Source of the DNA: Hirsutella rhossiliensis | Lineage: Eukaryota > Ascomycota > Sordariomycetes > Hypocreales > Ophiocordycipitaceae | Length of the DNA stretch: 64,000 nt | Assembly: GCF_020360975.1 (NCBI RefSeq) | Contig: NW_025408674.1 | Coordinates: 2,108,001 to 2,172,000, forward strand | Direction: 5' to 3' | Shown: positions 37,213 through 46,154 of the stretch, one piece after another | How positions within the stretch are numbered: position 1 is the stretch's first letter | Layout: each line of letters starts with the position of its first letter | Program-made: the position numbers and the translations under genes | Notes under the pieces: generated by a model | Told to the model about the DNA's origin: nothing | Databases searched by the model: none | The model's input: the letters and a program-made list of their open reading frames with translations, nothing else

Positions 37213-39655
37213 CGCGTCGTCGGCCTTCTCTAACGTCTCCTGACAAAGTCGCAGAAATAAAGCCCCCATTTCCGGCTTATGTAGAGGAATCAGGCTAAAC
37301 AACAGCGAGGCCGTGATACGCAACAGCGTCTCGCGGTCCACAGGCGCAGGGTAGTTCTTAGCCAGGAAGGTGAAAAAGTGTCGCTGAAGATGCTCGAGGA
37401 GGTTGCTGTCTGCTTGGTCTAGCAGCGGCTTTTGGTTGGTGATGATGTCGTCGACTCTGTCCGGGCTCTCGGCCAGAAACAAGACATGGTCGTAGCCGCA
37501 GAGTGATTGCAGGACCTTAGCCAGATCGTAGTTGACGTCTCCTTCGGGCGTTAAGGTATCTCCGAGCTGGCAGCGGACGTCAATAAAGCTGACCGTCTTT
37601 TGGCTATCCCTCAAGATGGCGTTGCTGAAGACAGGGTCGCCGTGGATTACATGCGCAAAGCCGCCTCGGTCCTCGGCTTCGTATCTATCAAGGAACTCAC
37701 ACAGCCGACTAAAGATAAGGGCGGCCCGAGGACCTAGCACGTTATATAGGGCTCGATATTCGCTATAACGTCTGCGGAGCTTAGACCCATAATTGGCGTA
37801 AATGTTGGGTCGCCGGTCAGCACTCGGCAAGGTATGCTTATTGAACCGTGATTCAAGTTCTGACGATATCCGCAGGCTGCGCTGGCTCGTTCCTTGGCTC
37901 GAGTGAATCGAGTGAAGAGCCTTGAGGAGGTGTTCAAAACGGCCGGTGGTGATAGAGCGGCCGACGAGAAGGTGTGAGAAGGTAAGTCCCCCGCAGTTTT
38001 CCATAGTGATAATATAGGTGCTGGTGGGGGGGAGAAAGTCGACGCTATAGATAGAAGGGAAATAAATCGCAACCTCAGGGGGCATATGGGAGTAGAAGAA
38101 TAGTTCGCCGAGAATATGTTCTGTCTTGCTAGACTTGACGACCTTTCCGTCGAGGATCTGGATAGTGTTGAAATCGCGTGCTGCGACCATTGAATTTTTT
38201 ATCTTTTGCTCCGTGGCAAGCTTAAACTCAAGCTCGGGCGCGGCCGGCGTGAGCGACGTCGGGCCATCAAGAAGCCAGCCGATTTCCCTCGTGGTATCAA
38301 TGTTGGCATTGACGGCCAGGTCGTCGATATAGACATGCGCAAAAGGCTTGCCGAAGTTGATTTCGTGGAAAGGAATGCTATACCGGGCCAACTGCGCAAA
38401 TGTGACGGCTCCGATGTCGGCAATAACGGATCCAACGTTTCCATTGTGGGTTCGCATGCGTCGAGCGGTTTGCTAAAACCAAGCCACTATATCAGCCCAA
38501 CCGATTCTCTAGCGCATACGGCAATGAGGCCAGGGACTCACAATGATGATGTAGTGGCCGGCCTCGAACAGCTGCTGCAGGAGGCGAATGTTCTTGTCGA
38601 TGGGTGGGCAGGTGGAATAGTCGCCGAGGACAGCCGGCACGCCTACCAGTGTCCCGTCGAGATCAAAGCAGAAGCGACGCCTCTGACTCTTGATAGGAAG
38701 CTTGCACTTTCCTATCTTGATATTCATAAGGAAATCCTGCAGCTGCTGGGGCGTGCCCACGCAAGTAAAATCGTCTTCCTGGATACCCACGCCGGCAAAG
38801 GGTGTCCCCTTTCTGATCATGTGCTGGACGAGCTTCGAGGTGTAGTATTCGCCAATTATCTGGTCGTCGGGATGGCGCATGTCTAGGACCTCGGCGGCTG
38901 CTGCTTTAAGCTGCAGGCCGCTCGGAAACACGTATGCGCCCGAGTTGGCCTTGTCCGAGATGGCCTTCTTCTCCTGGACATCGGTGATGTAGTCCAGGCC
39001 GTTCCTTGACGACGTTGCTGGTCAGTGACGGGCACTTCTCCTCAGTCGAACACAGGCGCGGCTTACCGAGGCTCTGTCTCGATGTAGGAAAAAACGGGCT
39101 TGTCTCCATGGTCTGGGAAGTAGAAGCAAGCGCCATGGCGGGGGGGCAAGTGCCTGACCTGGCTCAGGATATCGGCCCAGTAGACCGTGTCACAGTCTAG
39201 GGATACAGTCTTTCGCTGTAGATGCTCGCTTGTCATGGACTGACTAGCGATGTAAAGCTGCGAGAAAGCCAGCGTCAGTATTGGCATACGGATGCCGAGC
39301 CTCACGGCTTTGGGCTCACCGTTTCGCTGGCTCCCTTGGTTTGATGCCTTAGTCGCAGGATGCGATGGTTGATTCCAGGCAGCGTCTTCCTGACGAGCTG
39401 ACCGAGGTGGAAATCGTCGTCGATCTCTTGGTTGACTGCGACCCACACGGTGTCGCCAGGCCTAAAATGCAGGTTCTCCAAGAGCCACACCAGCATCGGG
39501 CGGCCGACGAGATTGATGAGCGGCTTGGGGTATCGGAAGCCATGCTTCGCAAAGCGGGAGCCGATGCCACCGATGGGGATGACGATGTTGAGAGGTTGAT
39601 CAGGGTCTTGGCAAGCCGCGGCTCCGTCGACGGGGACGTAAGCGTGAGGACTCAT
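37183..39655 (-). CDS. Nucleotidyltransferase-HAD phosphatase-APH kinase fusion protein (759 aa)
   Basis: Four-exon model: 39655-39320, 39257-39067, 39004-38542, 38472-37183. Introns start GTGAGC, GTAAGC and GTGAGT and end CAG, AAG and TAG; all phases agree. Residues 22-280 are a sugar-1-phosphate-type nucleotidyltransferase: GGIGSRF (29-35), PKPL (43-46), DCD (133-135). A HAD domain follows (about 285-395): FCFDLDGTLV (287-296), TARRM (332-336), YIDD near 379. The C-terminal half is an APH/choline-kinase-like fold with HGDPVFSN (607-614) and FIDVR (626-630). The family picture is activation of a sugar or small alcohol as a nucleotide derivative, with phosphate removal and phosphorylation in one cytosolic protein; the substrate is unknown. 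The start is the ATG just before MSPHAYVPVDG; a further in-frame Met 20 residues upstream is possible. It is divergent from the transporter-transferase gene at 41204. The second intron's AAG acceptor is less usual but is the only one restoring frame. Confidence 0.85.
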
Positions 39656-40163
39656 TTCGGGTGAAGCGAGCCGTCGAGGAGAAATGCCAGGGTGAAGTCG
39701 GAAGCGGGATAGCAATGGCGGCTGCGGATGGACTAGATGGGCTTAAGAAGAGCGACGACATATATAAGGCGAGAAGGCGAGCGCCATCTAATATCTTAGT
39801 ACAGTACATACGTAACCCCTAGCCTCAAAGCAATAACGTCGGCATGATTCATTTTCATGGAATAGAATTCGCAAAATACCTGGCAACCATGGCGCACGAG
39901 CTTTGCTCCTCTTTGTATCTCCCGTTGGCCCCCGAAAGGAGTCCTCCAGGCTGAAACAGGGACTTGAGCAGGCTTCTCGAAGCGCTAGCATGCGCGTCAT
40001 GACTCGGCAGCGCTACTGCATTTAAATGGAGATATAAATTACGTGAGTGCAAATACCTAGCTCTACCCCGTTTCAACCCTATGACTCGACGGCCCGAGAA
40101 AAGCTGAGCTTGACCTGCCTATTCGGGTTTGAGACTGTCAACATAAAGCAAGGGCTCGAGAGT
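39656..40163. promoter_or_regulatory. Proximal promoter of the minus-strand gene
   Basis: Intergenic, no coding trace. A TATATA element at about 39760-39767 lies roughly 105 bp upstream of the minus-strand ATG, a plausible TATA region. The TRIM insertion begins at 40164, about 0.5 kb upstream of that ATG. Confidence 0.45.
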
Positions 40164-40236
40164 TGTCACGAAAAAACAGTCGCCGCCTGTCAGATACAAG
40201 CGACAGCGTTAATTAACGTATATAGTATACGCGACA
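40164..40236. repeat. TRIM LTR, left
   Basis: 73 bp, TGTCACG...CGCGACA. It has the variant TATATAG after TTAATTAACG, as in the copies at 51130-51204. Confidence 0.88.
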
Positions 40237-40339
40237 CACCCCCTCAGGGAGGTCGGGTCAATTCGTCCCGGGATACCTAGATATCCTAGACCACAGAGGG
40301 AATTTTTATATAGGCAGGCCCCATGCTGATACCGCGCAA

Positions 40340-40395
40340 TTGCTCCGGCGGGACTCGAACCTTGGGCCTTTCGGGTAGTGCGCGCCAGGCTAGCC
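40340..40395 (-). other. tRNA-like segment with B-box motif inside the TRIM
   Basis: On the minus strand the sequence reads GGTTCGAGTCC (plus strand GGACTCGAACC, about 40353-40363), a close match to the RNA polymerase III B box of tRNA genes, followed by CGCCGG. Upstream on the minus strand, TGGCTAGCCTGG loosely resembles an A box. The T-stem pairing is poor, so this is not a functional tRNA gene. It may be a tRNA-derived promoter or a relic captured by the element. Confidence 0.5.
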
Positions 40396-40442
40396 AGAAG
40401 AAGTGCGTGCGCAGTCACCGGGAAGTTCCCGGAGGGGTAACC

Positions 40443-40462
40443 CCTCCGCCCGGGCTCATAAC
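40443..40462 (-). promoter_or_regulatory. Candidate primer-binding site: initiator tRNA-Met anticodon half
   Basis: Directly next to the right LTR, the plus strand reads GGGCTCATAAC (40452-40462), the same as the anticodon arm of yeast-type initiator tRNA-Met. In minus-strand orientation this would be a primer-binding site for a 5' half-tRNA primer, as in Drosophila copia. The other end of the internal domain (minus strand ending GAGGGGGTG next to the LTR) is then a purine-rich tract, as expected. This suggests the element is read on the minus strand. Inference. Confidence 0.5.
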
Positions 40463-40535
40463 TGTCACGAAAAAACAGTGGCCGCCTATCAGATACAAGC
40501 GACAGCGTTAATTAACGCTGTCGGTATACGCGACA
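40463..40535. repeat. TRIM LTR, right, with 24-bp perfect palindrome
   Basis: 73 bp, TGTCACG...CGCGACA. Positions 40500-40523 form a perfect palindrome with arms CGACAGCG and CGCTGTCG around TTAATTAA. The left LTR has only one of these arms. Confidence 0.88.
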
Positions 40536-40540
40536 AGAGT

Positions 40541-41203
40541 CGAGGAAGGGGGTGGGAATGAGTATTGACCCTCATCTTTCCAAATTACTACCCAGAGAAT
40601 ATATTTGCCTTGACTTGGAAGTACCACCTGGGGTCCCCTGGTCCTGGCGTAACTTAACGGAGACAATAAAACGTAAAATACATGACTTGCATGTTGACTC
40701 TTAGTCTCTTACCCTTCGTTTTCAGCCTTGGCGAGAGGTTGATTCGCCAAGGGGCGGTGCAAGTGCCCTAGTGGGATACGCGGCATAGACATGGTGTATT
40801 ACACACATGTAAGGGCCTCGGACCGGCATTGACGTCCAAACGCATGCGCTATACCCCCGAGGACATGGACCAGGAATGTCTGATTCTCGGTAACCTCGCA
40901 GGGCCGGACCCTTACTCGCGTTTGCTTATCGGCTGATGGATGGGTGGAGAGTTCCCATCGCCGCGGAATCGCCACTTGCTGGTGCTATGCCCAGAGGCAT
41001 AAACCCTGGCAGCCAGTTATACATAACTCAACCAACCCCATTTTTTGCATATAACCCTTTCTGAGGAAAGGCTGAATGAAATCTTTCGACTCTCGACCAC
41101 GCCTCTCAATTCCAGCCCGAGTCGTCATCTTCCCTCGCACAGGCTCCACCCAGAACCCCCCCCCCGCCGAAGGAGAGCAGGAGCCGGGCAACAAAGGCAC
41201 GCA
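40541..41203 (+). promoter_or_regulatory. Promoter and 5' UTR of the transporter-transferase gene
   Basis: No coding trace. A TATA-like GCATATAACC is at about 41047-41056, some 155 bp before the ATG, followed by a pyrimidine-rich leader and a C-run at about 41156-41165. An inverted repeat CCTTGGCG / CGCCAAGG (40726-40733 and 40745-40752, 11-bp gap) could be a dimeric regulator site. Confidence 0.4.
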
Positions 41204-43625
41204 ATGCCGTTGGGCGACTCGATCCCAGACGCCCTGGGCTGCAGGCGGTGGCTGCAGCTCACTCGCAACCCGGCCACCGCCGCCGCCCTCGGCCTGGTGA
41301 CCATCCAGGTGGGCTTCGGGCTGGTGATGAAGGCGGCTCAGTCCGACGGCACCTACTCCTTCTCGCCCTCCGCCTCGGTCAGCATCTCAGAGCTGCTCAA
41401 GATGCTGCTGGCCGCCGCGCTATTCCATCGCGAGTGCCGGAAACGCCTGGCCGCCGGCATCGAGCCCGACGCCCACCCGCACTATCTTGCCCTGCCGCCG
41501 GCGTCGACGCCCGAGAAGCGGCCCGAGACTCCGTCGGTTGGTCTGCCGAGGCTCGGCCTTGCTGCCTTTTGGCGCCACTTCCTCAGCGAGGTGTCCGAGG
41601 AGGAGCGAAGCGGCTTCTACGTCCTCGCCCTATGCTACACGCTGATAAATAACTCGGTAAGGAGGAGCCGCGGATCCCGAGCCGCGACACGGCTAACGAA
41701 TTGGCTGCCTAGATCTTCATCAGCTACATGCTGGCCGATCCGGGCACGATCCAGCTCGTCAAGAGCGGCAGCACCTTCATCACCGCCATAGTCATGGTTG
41801 CTGCCCTCAACACGCCCGTCTCCCAGGTCCAGTGGTTCGCCGTTATACTTCAGGTGCGTTCCCGCTATCGACTGACTTGCCTCGCCCCGGTTTGCCCCTA
41901 AGTAACTCCTCACCCGGCGAGCACACAGCCATTCGGCCTCATCCTCGCGCAGTACGAGCCCGAAACCGGCACCGCCTACTCCCTCGGCACGTACGCCATT
42001 CTTCTCCTGCAAGTGTTCCTCAGCGCCGCCTCCAGCGTCTACAATCAGCACATCTTGCAGGCCAATAAGACGAGTCTACATGCCAACAACATGGTGCTCT
42101 ACGCGGCTGGCGTCTTCGTCAGCCTGATCTGCCACATCGTCATGAGGATCATCAAGACCGACGAGCCGGGTTTCTTCGAGGGATACGATAACATCGGCGC
42201 CATCATGGTAGTCGTGAGCAACGTCTTCATCGGCCTCGCCATAACGTCTGTCTACAAGTGTGAGCACTCCTCGAGGACAAGCGTGTGTGTGCCGCCAGCT
42301 GCTGACTTGCTCCGGAACAAGACGCCAATGCCGTTGTCAAGTGCATCGCCACGGCTGTCTCTTCAGGGCTGCTGCTCTACCTGTCGACGATCCTCTTCGG
42401 AACGACGCTGGGCACAATGGTTATCCCCGGCACCATCATCGTCGCCCTCTCTTCCTGGCTCTACCTGGCCAACCCCGCCGCCGCCACCCAGTCGAGGTCG
42501 AGGGCCGGCTCGGGGCGGGCTTCTTGTAAGGCCCTGGGCGTGTTCCTTAAGGTATGACTTGCACTCTCGTCTTTTCCATCGGGCCCCCGGTTCACCAAAC
42601 TTAACTAGTTGGGCATGGCCCTCGCTGGTTGCTAACGACGTCTACAGAGGTATCGCGTCCCCTACCTTGCCGTGCTAACCTTCACGACGGTTCTCATTGT
42701 TGCCTTCTTAACCTTAATCCAGACTACAATGCCCGGTCTGACCCACGGAAACGGCCACCCAAATTTGTCGCACTCTGCACCGGCGACCGAGGGCACGGCC
42801 ACTTCGCCATTTCGAAACACTCTGGCCGTGATCCGGTGGAACAGCGCGCATCCCGAGCGGATCCCACTCCTCATGAAGTACAAGCCCTTTTTCCGCTCGA
42901 TGCACCTCTCGATACCGGATATAATGCCTAACGACAGTCCCGTCGCACGCAACAAGACTTACGACGGGTCCAACGAACCATTCACCATATACAGAGAGGT
43001 TGCCAACGTTATGAAGATGGCCCTCGCCGGGCAGCCTGAGGTCGACGGGCTAATGTACTTTCATTTCGACGCCTGGATCGATCCCATGCGGTGGAACAGC
43101 ACGGATCGAGACGGCATCCTATTTGCGAGAACGGCGGATCCGCAGGGCCCCTTATTCCGCTGCATGAACGACATAAGCGCGTACGACTGGCAGGGCTGGC
43201 ACGTCTTCGGCCGCATGGACATTGCCGCCGTCAAGGCCGTCCAGGCCGCCGCGGCGCTGGGCCTGGGCTACAAGACCGAGACGGACAAGTGGTGCGTGGG
43301 CTGGAGCGACATCTACTACGTGCCGCGCCGCCTGTTTGCCGACTTCATCGTCCTTGCCGAGACCTTTGCCGCCTTTGACGTGTTCCACGAGCTCGCCGTA
43401 CCCACCATTGTCAACATAATTGCGCAGACACGCTCGAGCCCGGAGCGGTCTGCCTTGGCCTTTGTCGATGACTGCTGGGGCTCGTGCTGCGCTTCCAACC
43501 CAACGATTGAGGACGTTATCACGACTCGCTGCGGCCACCGCCTAGACTACTTGGATGAAAACGTGACAGGCGTCTTGTACGATAAGATAGATGGACAGGC
43601 GCGGGAGCTTCTCGTCGGCAGTTAA
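41204..43625 (+). CDS. Nucleotide-sugar transporter fused to a putative glycosyltransferase (710 aa)
   Basis: Five exons: 41204-41656, 41713-41853, 41929-42259, 42322-42551, 42648-43625. Introns begin GTAAGG, GTGCGT, GTGAGC and GTATGA; branch-like CTAAC or CTGAC lies before most acceptors; all phases agree. Residues 1-350 are a multi-pass nucleotide-sugar transporter of the UDP-galactose/CMP-sialate family (CYTLINNS, DPGTIQLVKSGSTF, SVYNQHIL, CIATAVSSGLLLYLS), expected in the Golgi. After a Ser/Arg-rich linker comes a hydrophobic segment (about 387-410), then a lumenal domain of about 300 residues with HFDAWID (Asp about 526, DXD-like) and a Cys-rich WGSCCAS, which I take as a glycosyltransferase of unassigned family. 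No in-frame ATG precedes that segment in the last exon, and the fourth intron joins the parts in phase, so one fused protein is the simplest model. If the intron is retained, the transporter would stop a codon later. Divergent from the nucleotidyltransferase gene; the pair looks functionally linked. Confidence 0.8.
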
Positions 43626-43881
43626 TTCATCAATGGGCATGCTTCTCATCTTGCTAGGCCATTGCGTTGGATCTCGCAAGGTAGTAATTTGGAAAGGAAA
43701 GAGTCAACATGTTAATTGAGGTTCGTCTTGTCCCCTTTCTAGCTTGCGCATAGTATTGCTAGTTATTGGGTCTTTGCATTGAAGAAAGAGGGTGTGTGTT
43801 GCTCTTTTTCGCCTAAAAGAGGGAGTCCGTAGGTGTGACTATATATATGTATACGAAGTGCGGGGGGGTAGGTTTCCCTAC
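43626..43881. other. 3' flank of the transporter-transferase gene
   Basis: No gene seen; AT-rich stretches follow the TAA stop. It ends at the TA target of the pogo-like transposon. Confidence 0.5.
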
Positions 43882-43883
43882 TA

Positions 43884-45022
43884 CCCGTTGGCAGGTTCCT
43901 TCGTAAGCCAACTAGGGGCCCCTACCCCTTAGTTGGGCACAAAATGTGTGGACAGCCCCAAAAGGTGTGGACACCTCTTTTGGTGTGGCCAAGCGGGCAA
44001 ATACGCATAATTCATTCCATAGACGTCTAAATGCATTTCTACGACATATAGCGTATAGAGGTAATTATAACGATTAATATAAGCAATTAAAGATAATAAA
44101 TGAGGTACGTTACAGAAAACAAGCTATAGAGGGATCATGTCCCTAGTAGCGTTAGCGGCGGCCATAAGCGTATAGGACTCGCGATTCCCTAGATTAGAGA
44201 CTTAAGGACGTTTATAACGCGTTATTCATACGACTATAACGTAGACCCTATCGCGGAGGCTTTTAATACGGATACCGCACTCGTCTTCGTTCTAGACTTC
44301 TAATAGCCCGATGCCGTAGGTAGTAATAATCTTAGAGAGCCGCTTAAAGAAGTTCTTAACGTTATAAACGTCGCCTACCTTAAACGACTTCCTCGACCGC
44401 TTAATAGCCTTGATATATATAACCCGAAGCTCTAGGTGGTTATTCTTCTAGCGAGGATACTAGTTTTTTAATAGTGGCTAGCGGTTAGGATCGCGGCGAT
44501 AAAGGAGCTTAAGAGCGGCAGTCTCGACCTACTGCTTGCTAGCTAGGAAGCCGCTTTTCTAGAGGTAGATAACGTATGCGACGAGAGCGTTATCTTCTTC
44601 GTTAGAAAGAACACTCGGCCGACTAGTGCGGCCTACGTAGCCACGATACCTCCGTATGGCCTTCTAAACCGTTGAGCTCGGCACCTTAAATATACGCGCT
44701 GCCTGACGCATAGAGACGGGCTTTGAGGGCGCCCCGCGAGTCTTGCGGCGCCGTCCTTGTTCGAGGGCATCATAAGATTTAACAACTAGCCTCGCCGCCC
44801 GGTCTACGGCGGTTAGGCTAGTTATAGCGTAATTACGACAGTCGAACTCTCCCTAAGCACCACGCGCGATCGCGTTTTAGTGAGAATACACACTAATTAC
44901 GCGCTAGATATGGTAGTGGGGGCGTGTTTAGGTGTCCACACCTTTTAGGGCTGTCCATACATTTTGTGCCCAACTAAGGGGTAGGGGCCCCTAGTTGGCT
45001 TACGAAGGAACCTGCCAACGGG
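43884..45022 (-). mobile_element. Pogo/Fot1-like DNA transposon, internally deleted, long inverted ends
   Basis: 1,139 bp with terminal inverted repeats of roughly 95 bp, starting CCCGTTGGCAGGTTCCTTCG on the left and matching its reverse complement on the right. It is flanked by TA on both sides (43882-43883, 45023-45024), the Tc1/mariner-pogo target duplication. Inside each end lie short repeats of the type TGTGGACA/GGTGTGGACACC, possible transposase sites. The minus strand encodes a transposase fragment (see next feature). Full-length Fot1-like elements are about 1.9-2 kb, so this is a deletion derivative that would need transposase from elsewhere. It is only moderately RIP-mutated. Confidence 0.82.
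44115..44800 (-). pseudogene. Pogo-type transposase fragment
   Basis: Minus-strand frame with a helix-turn-helix region (MRQAARIFKVPSSTVQKAI, about 44700), a second DNA-binding part (EEDNALVAYVIYLQKSGF), and the start of the DDE catalytic domain (YGIGLLEVQNEDECGIRI, about 44250-44300, holding the first Asp). After NRESYTLMAAANA and IPL*LVF the frame ends near 44117, next to the inverted repeat, so the rest of the DDE domain is deleted. Several stops are of CAG-to-TAG or TGG-to-TAG type. Not functional. Confidence 0.75.
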
Positions 45023-45024
45023 TA

Positions 45025-45473
45025 ATCCGGCAGCTTACGGTTATCCGGATCCGTCAAGTGACTTCCTTAGCATCCCTTAGGTTAACTACCGCATTCGGTG
45101 CCTCCGGATGCGGCGATGGCATCGTCTCCGCTTATAGGGATAAGGGGCGCGCCTGTTGGTGCGTGTGGGTGTGAGCCCAACCTTCAATAGCTACATATTA
45201 GTCTGTGGCCTACTGGGACCCTTGTTGGGTCTCTGAGACCCTCGTTAGGTCGTCACACACCCCTCTAGGCGTTGCGGACTGCTGTAGAGACTGTAATGCC
45301 TGCTGGTTGCGTTGTTGATATGCCGTAGGCACCGCTTGTTACGGCCAGGCACATACGAGCCTTGACGGCTATAAAGATGTATTGGCACTATGAACGAAGA
45401 CTCAAAGCTAAGGAGCAAGAAAGAAAGACTAGACTACACGACCGAGCTGGCCCTTATGTGCATATGCACGAGG
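45025..45473. other. Unassigned intergenic sequence
   Basis: Near-normal composition with CpA and TpG present. No protein or RNA gene recognised. It may be LTR or retroelement debris. Confidence 0.35.
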
Positions 45474-45645
45474 TTACCTCAGCAGCGCTCAGGCCATTTT
45501 AAGAGGAGTCTAACCGTTTTTGGAAAAAGTCACGTTACCTGGAGTACTCCATTTGGTCGAGGAGTGCATGTGACTTACCGATTAGGTATAGTGCGCTTTG
45601 TCGCCTTCGCACGATCACCAAATGGCCTGAGCGCTGCTGAGGTAA
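45474..45645. mobile_element. MITE, 172 bp with 26-bp perfect inverted ends
   Basis: Positions 45474-45499 and 45620-45645 are perfect reverse complements, starting TTACCTCAGCAGCGCTCAGG. The middle has no coding capacity. If the outer TA is counted as target, the element would be CCTCAGC...GCTGAGG flanked by TA, as for Tc1/mariner-type MITEs; an 8-bp duplication (hAT type) was not found. The superfamily is therefore uncertain. The stem would form a strong hairpin. Confidence 0.8.
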
Positions 45646-46150
45646 GTTCTGCGCTGGTGTCTCTACGCTGGCGCGCAGGGTCGTGACACATACAAGGCTG
45701 AAATAGCAAATATTTGGCGAGTAGCTGGTCAAAGAGCTGGCCGTGCCGTCCGTCACAGCCGATTATAATGATTATAATAATGGGCAGTATAGATAGTAGT
45801 GGCTATCAGAGCAGGCGAGGGCCCTGGACACAGTTGGCGGGGGGGGTTGGTGGGCACTCGTGTGGTCCTTCTCCTTAAGACTGACTGCTCTTGTGAGAGT
45901 CAGCTTCGTGGGCAGCCGAGATAGAATCGTTATACCAACCAACGCGACTGGCGGCACCACCTTGTAAAGGAGGTTTTCCAACGTTACGACAAAGACGGCG
46001 CCTCAGGGCAGCTATTTCGAGCCGGCGACATATCTATGCCTCTTTTACAGCATAAACATGTTAACGGCAAGAAAAGTGCTAACTGCTTTGCTCGTCAGGA
46101 CCTTAAAGAAGGGTTTCGACCAGTGATGTAGCCACCTATACACGGGAGGA
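45646..46150. other. Unassigned intergenic sequence
   Basis: No gene recognised. A TGGCTATCAGAGC motif (45800-45812) resembles a copia-type primer-binding site (usually TGGTATCAGAGC), and a G-run is at about 45840-45846. The upstream part of the pyruvate decarboxylase gene should lie here if it were complete, but no matching frame was found. Confidence 0.35.
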
Positions 46151-46154
46151 CTGT

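Larger units (their letters stand above)
40164..40535. mobile_element. TRIM: 372-bp miniature LTR retrotransposon, little RIP
   Basis: Two 73-bp direct repeats (40164-40236 and 40463-40535), each starting TGTCACG and ending CGCGACA, the short inverted TG...CA ends typical of LTRs. They flank a 226-bp internal domain with no coding capacity. The 5 bp on either side (40159-40163 and 40536-40540) are both AGAGT, a perfect target duplication of the length made by LTR-retrotransposon integrases. The LTRs differ at 8 of 73 positions, six of them clustered. The element is little affected by RIP and lies in the divergent promoter between the two intact genes. Size and structure fit terminal-repeat retrotransposons in miniature (TRIM/SMART), which depend on proteins of other elements. 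A related tandem copy is at 50831-51501. Confidence 0.88.

Noticed and set aside
38206..38886. 226-codon open frame on the plus strand opposite the three-domain enzyme
   Set aside because: It is antisense to a well-supported multi-exon gene with conserved motifs, has no recognisable domain, and crosses the minus-strand intron; it is a shadow.
40340..40395. Functional tRNA gene
   Set aside because: A B-box-like motif is present, but the T-stem does not pair, no cloverleaf can be folded by eye, and the segment lies inside a TRIM interior.
42552..42647. Separate transporter and transferase genes
   Set aside because: The intervening sequence has GTATGA donor, CTAAC branch and CAG acceptor in phase, and the second part lacks an ATG before its membrane segment. 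Kept as an alternative only.
45800..45812. Copia primer-binding site TGGCTATCAGAGC implying a 5' LTR to its left
   Set aside because: One insertion away from the usual motif, and no LTR partner or gag frame is visible nearby; noted only as weak.
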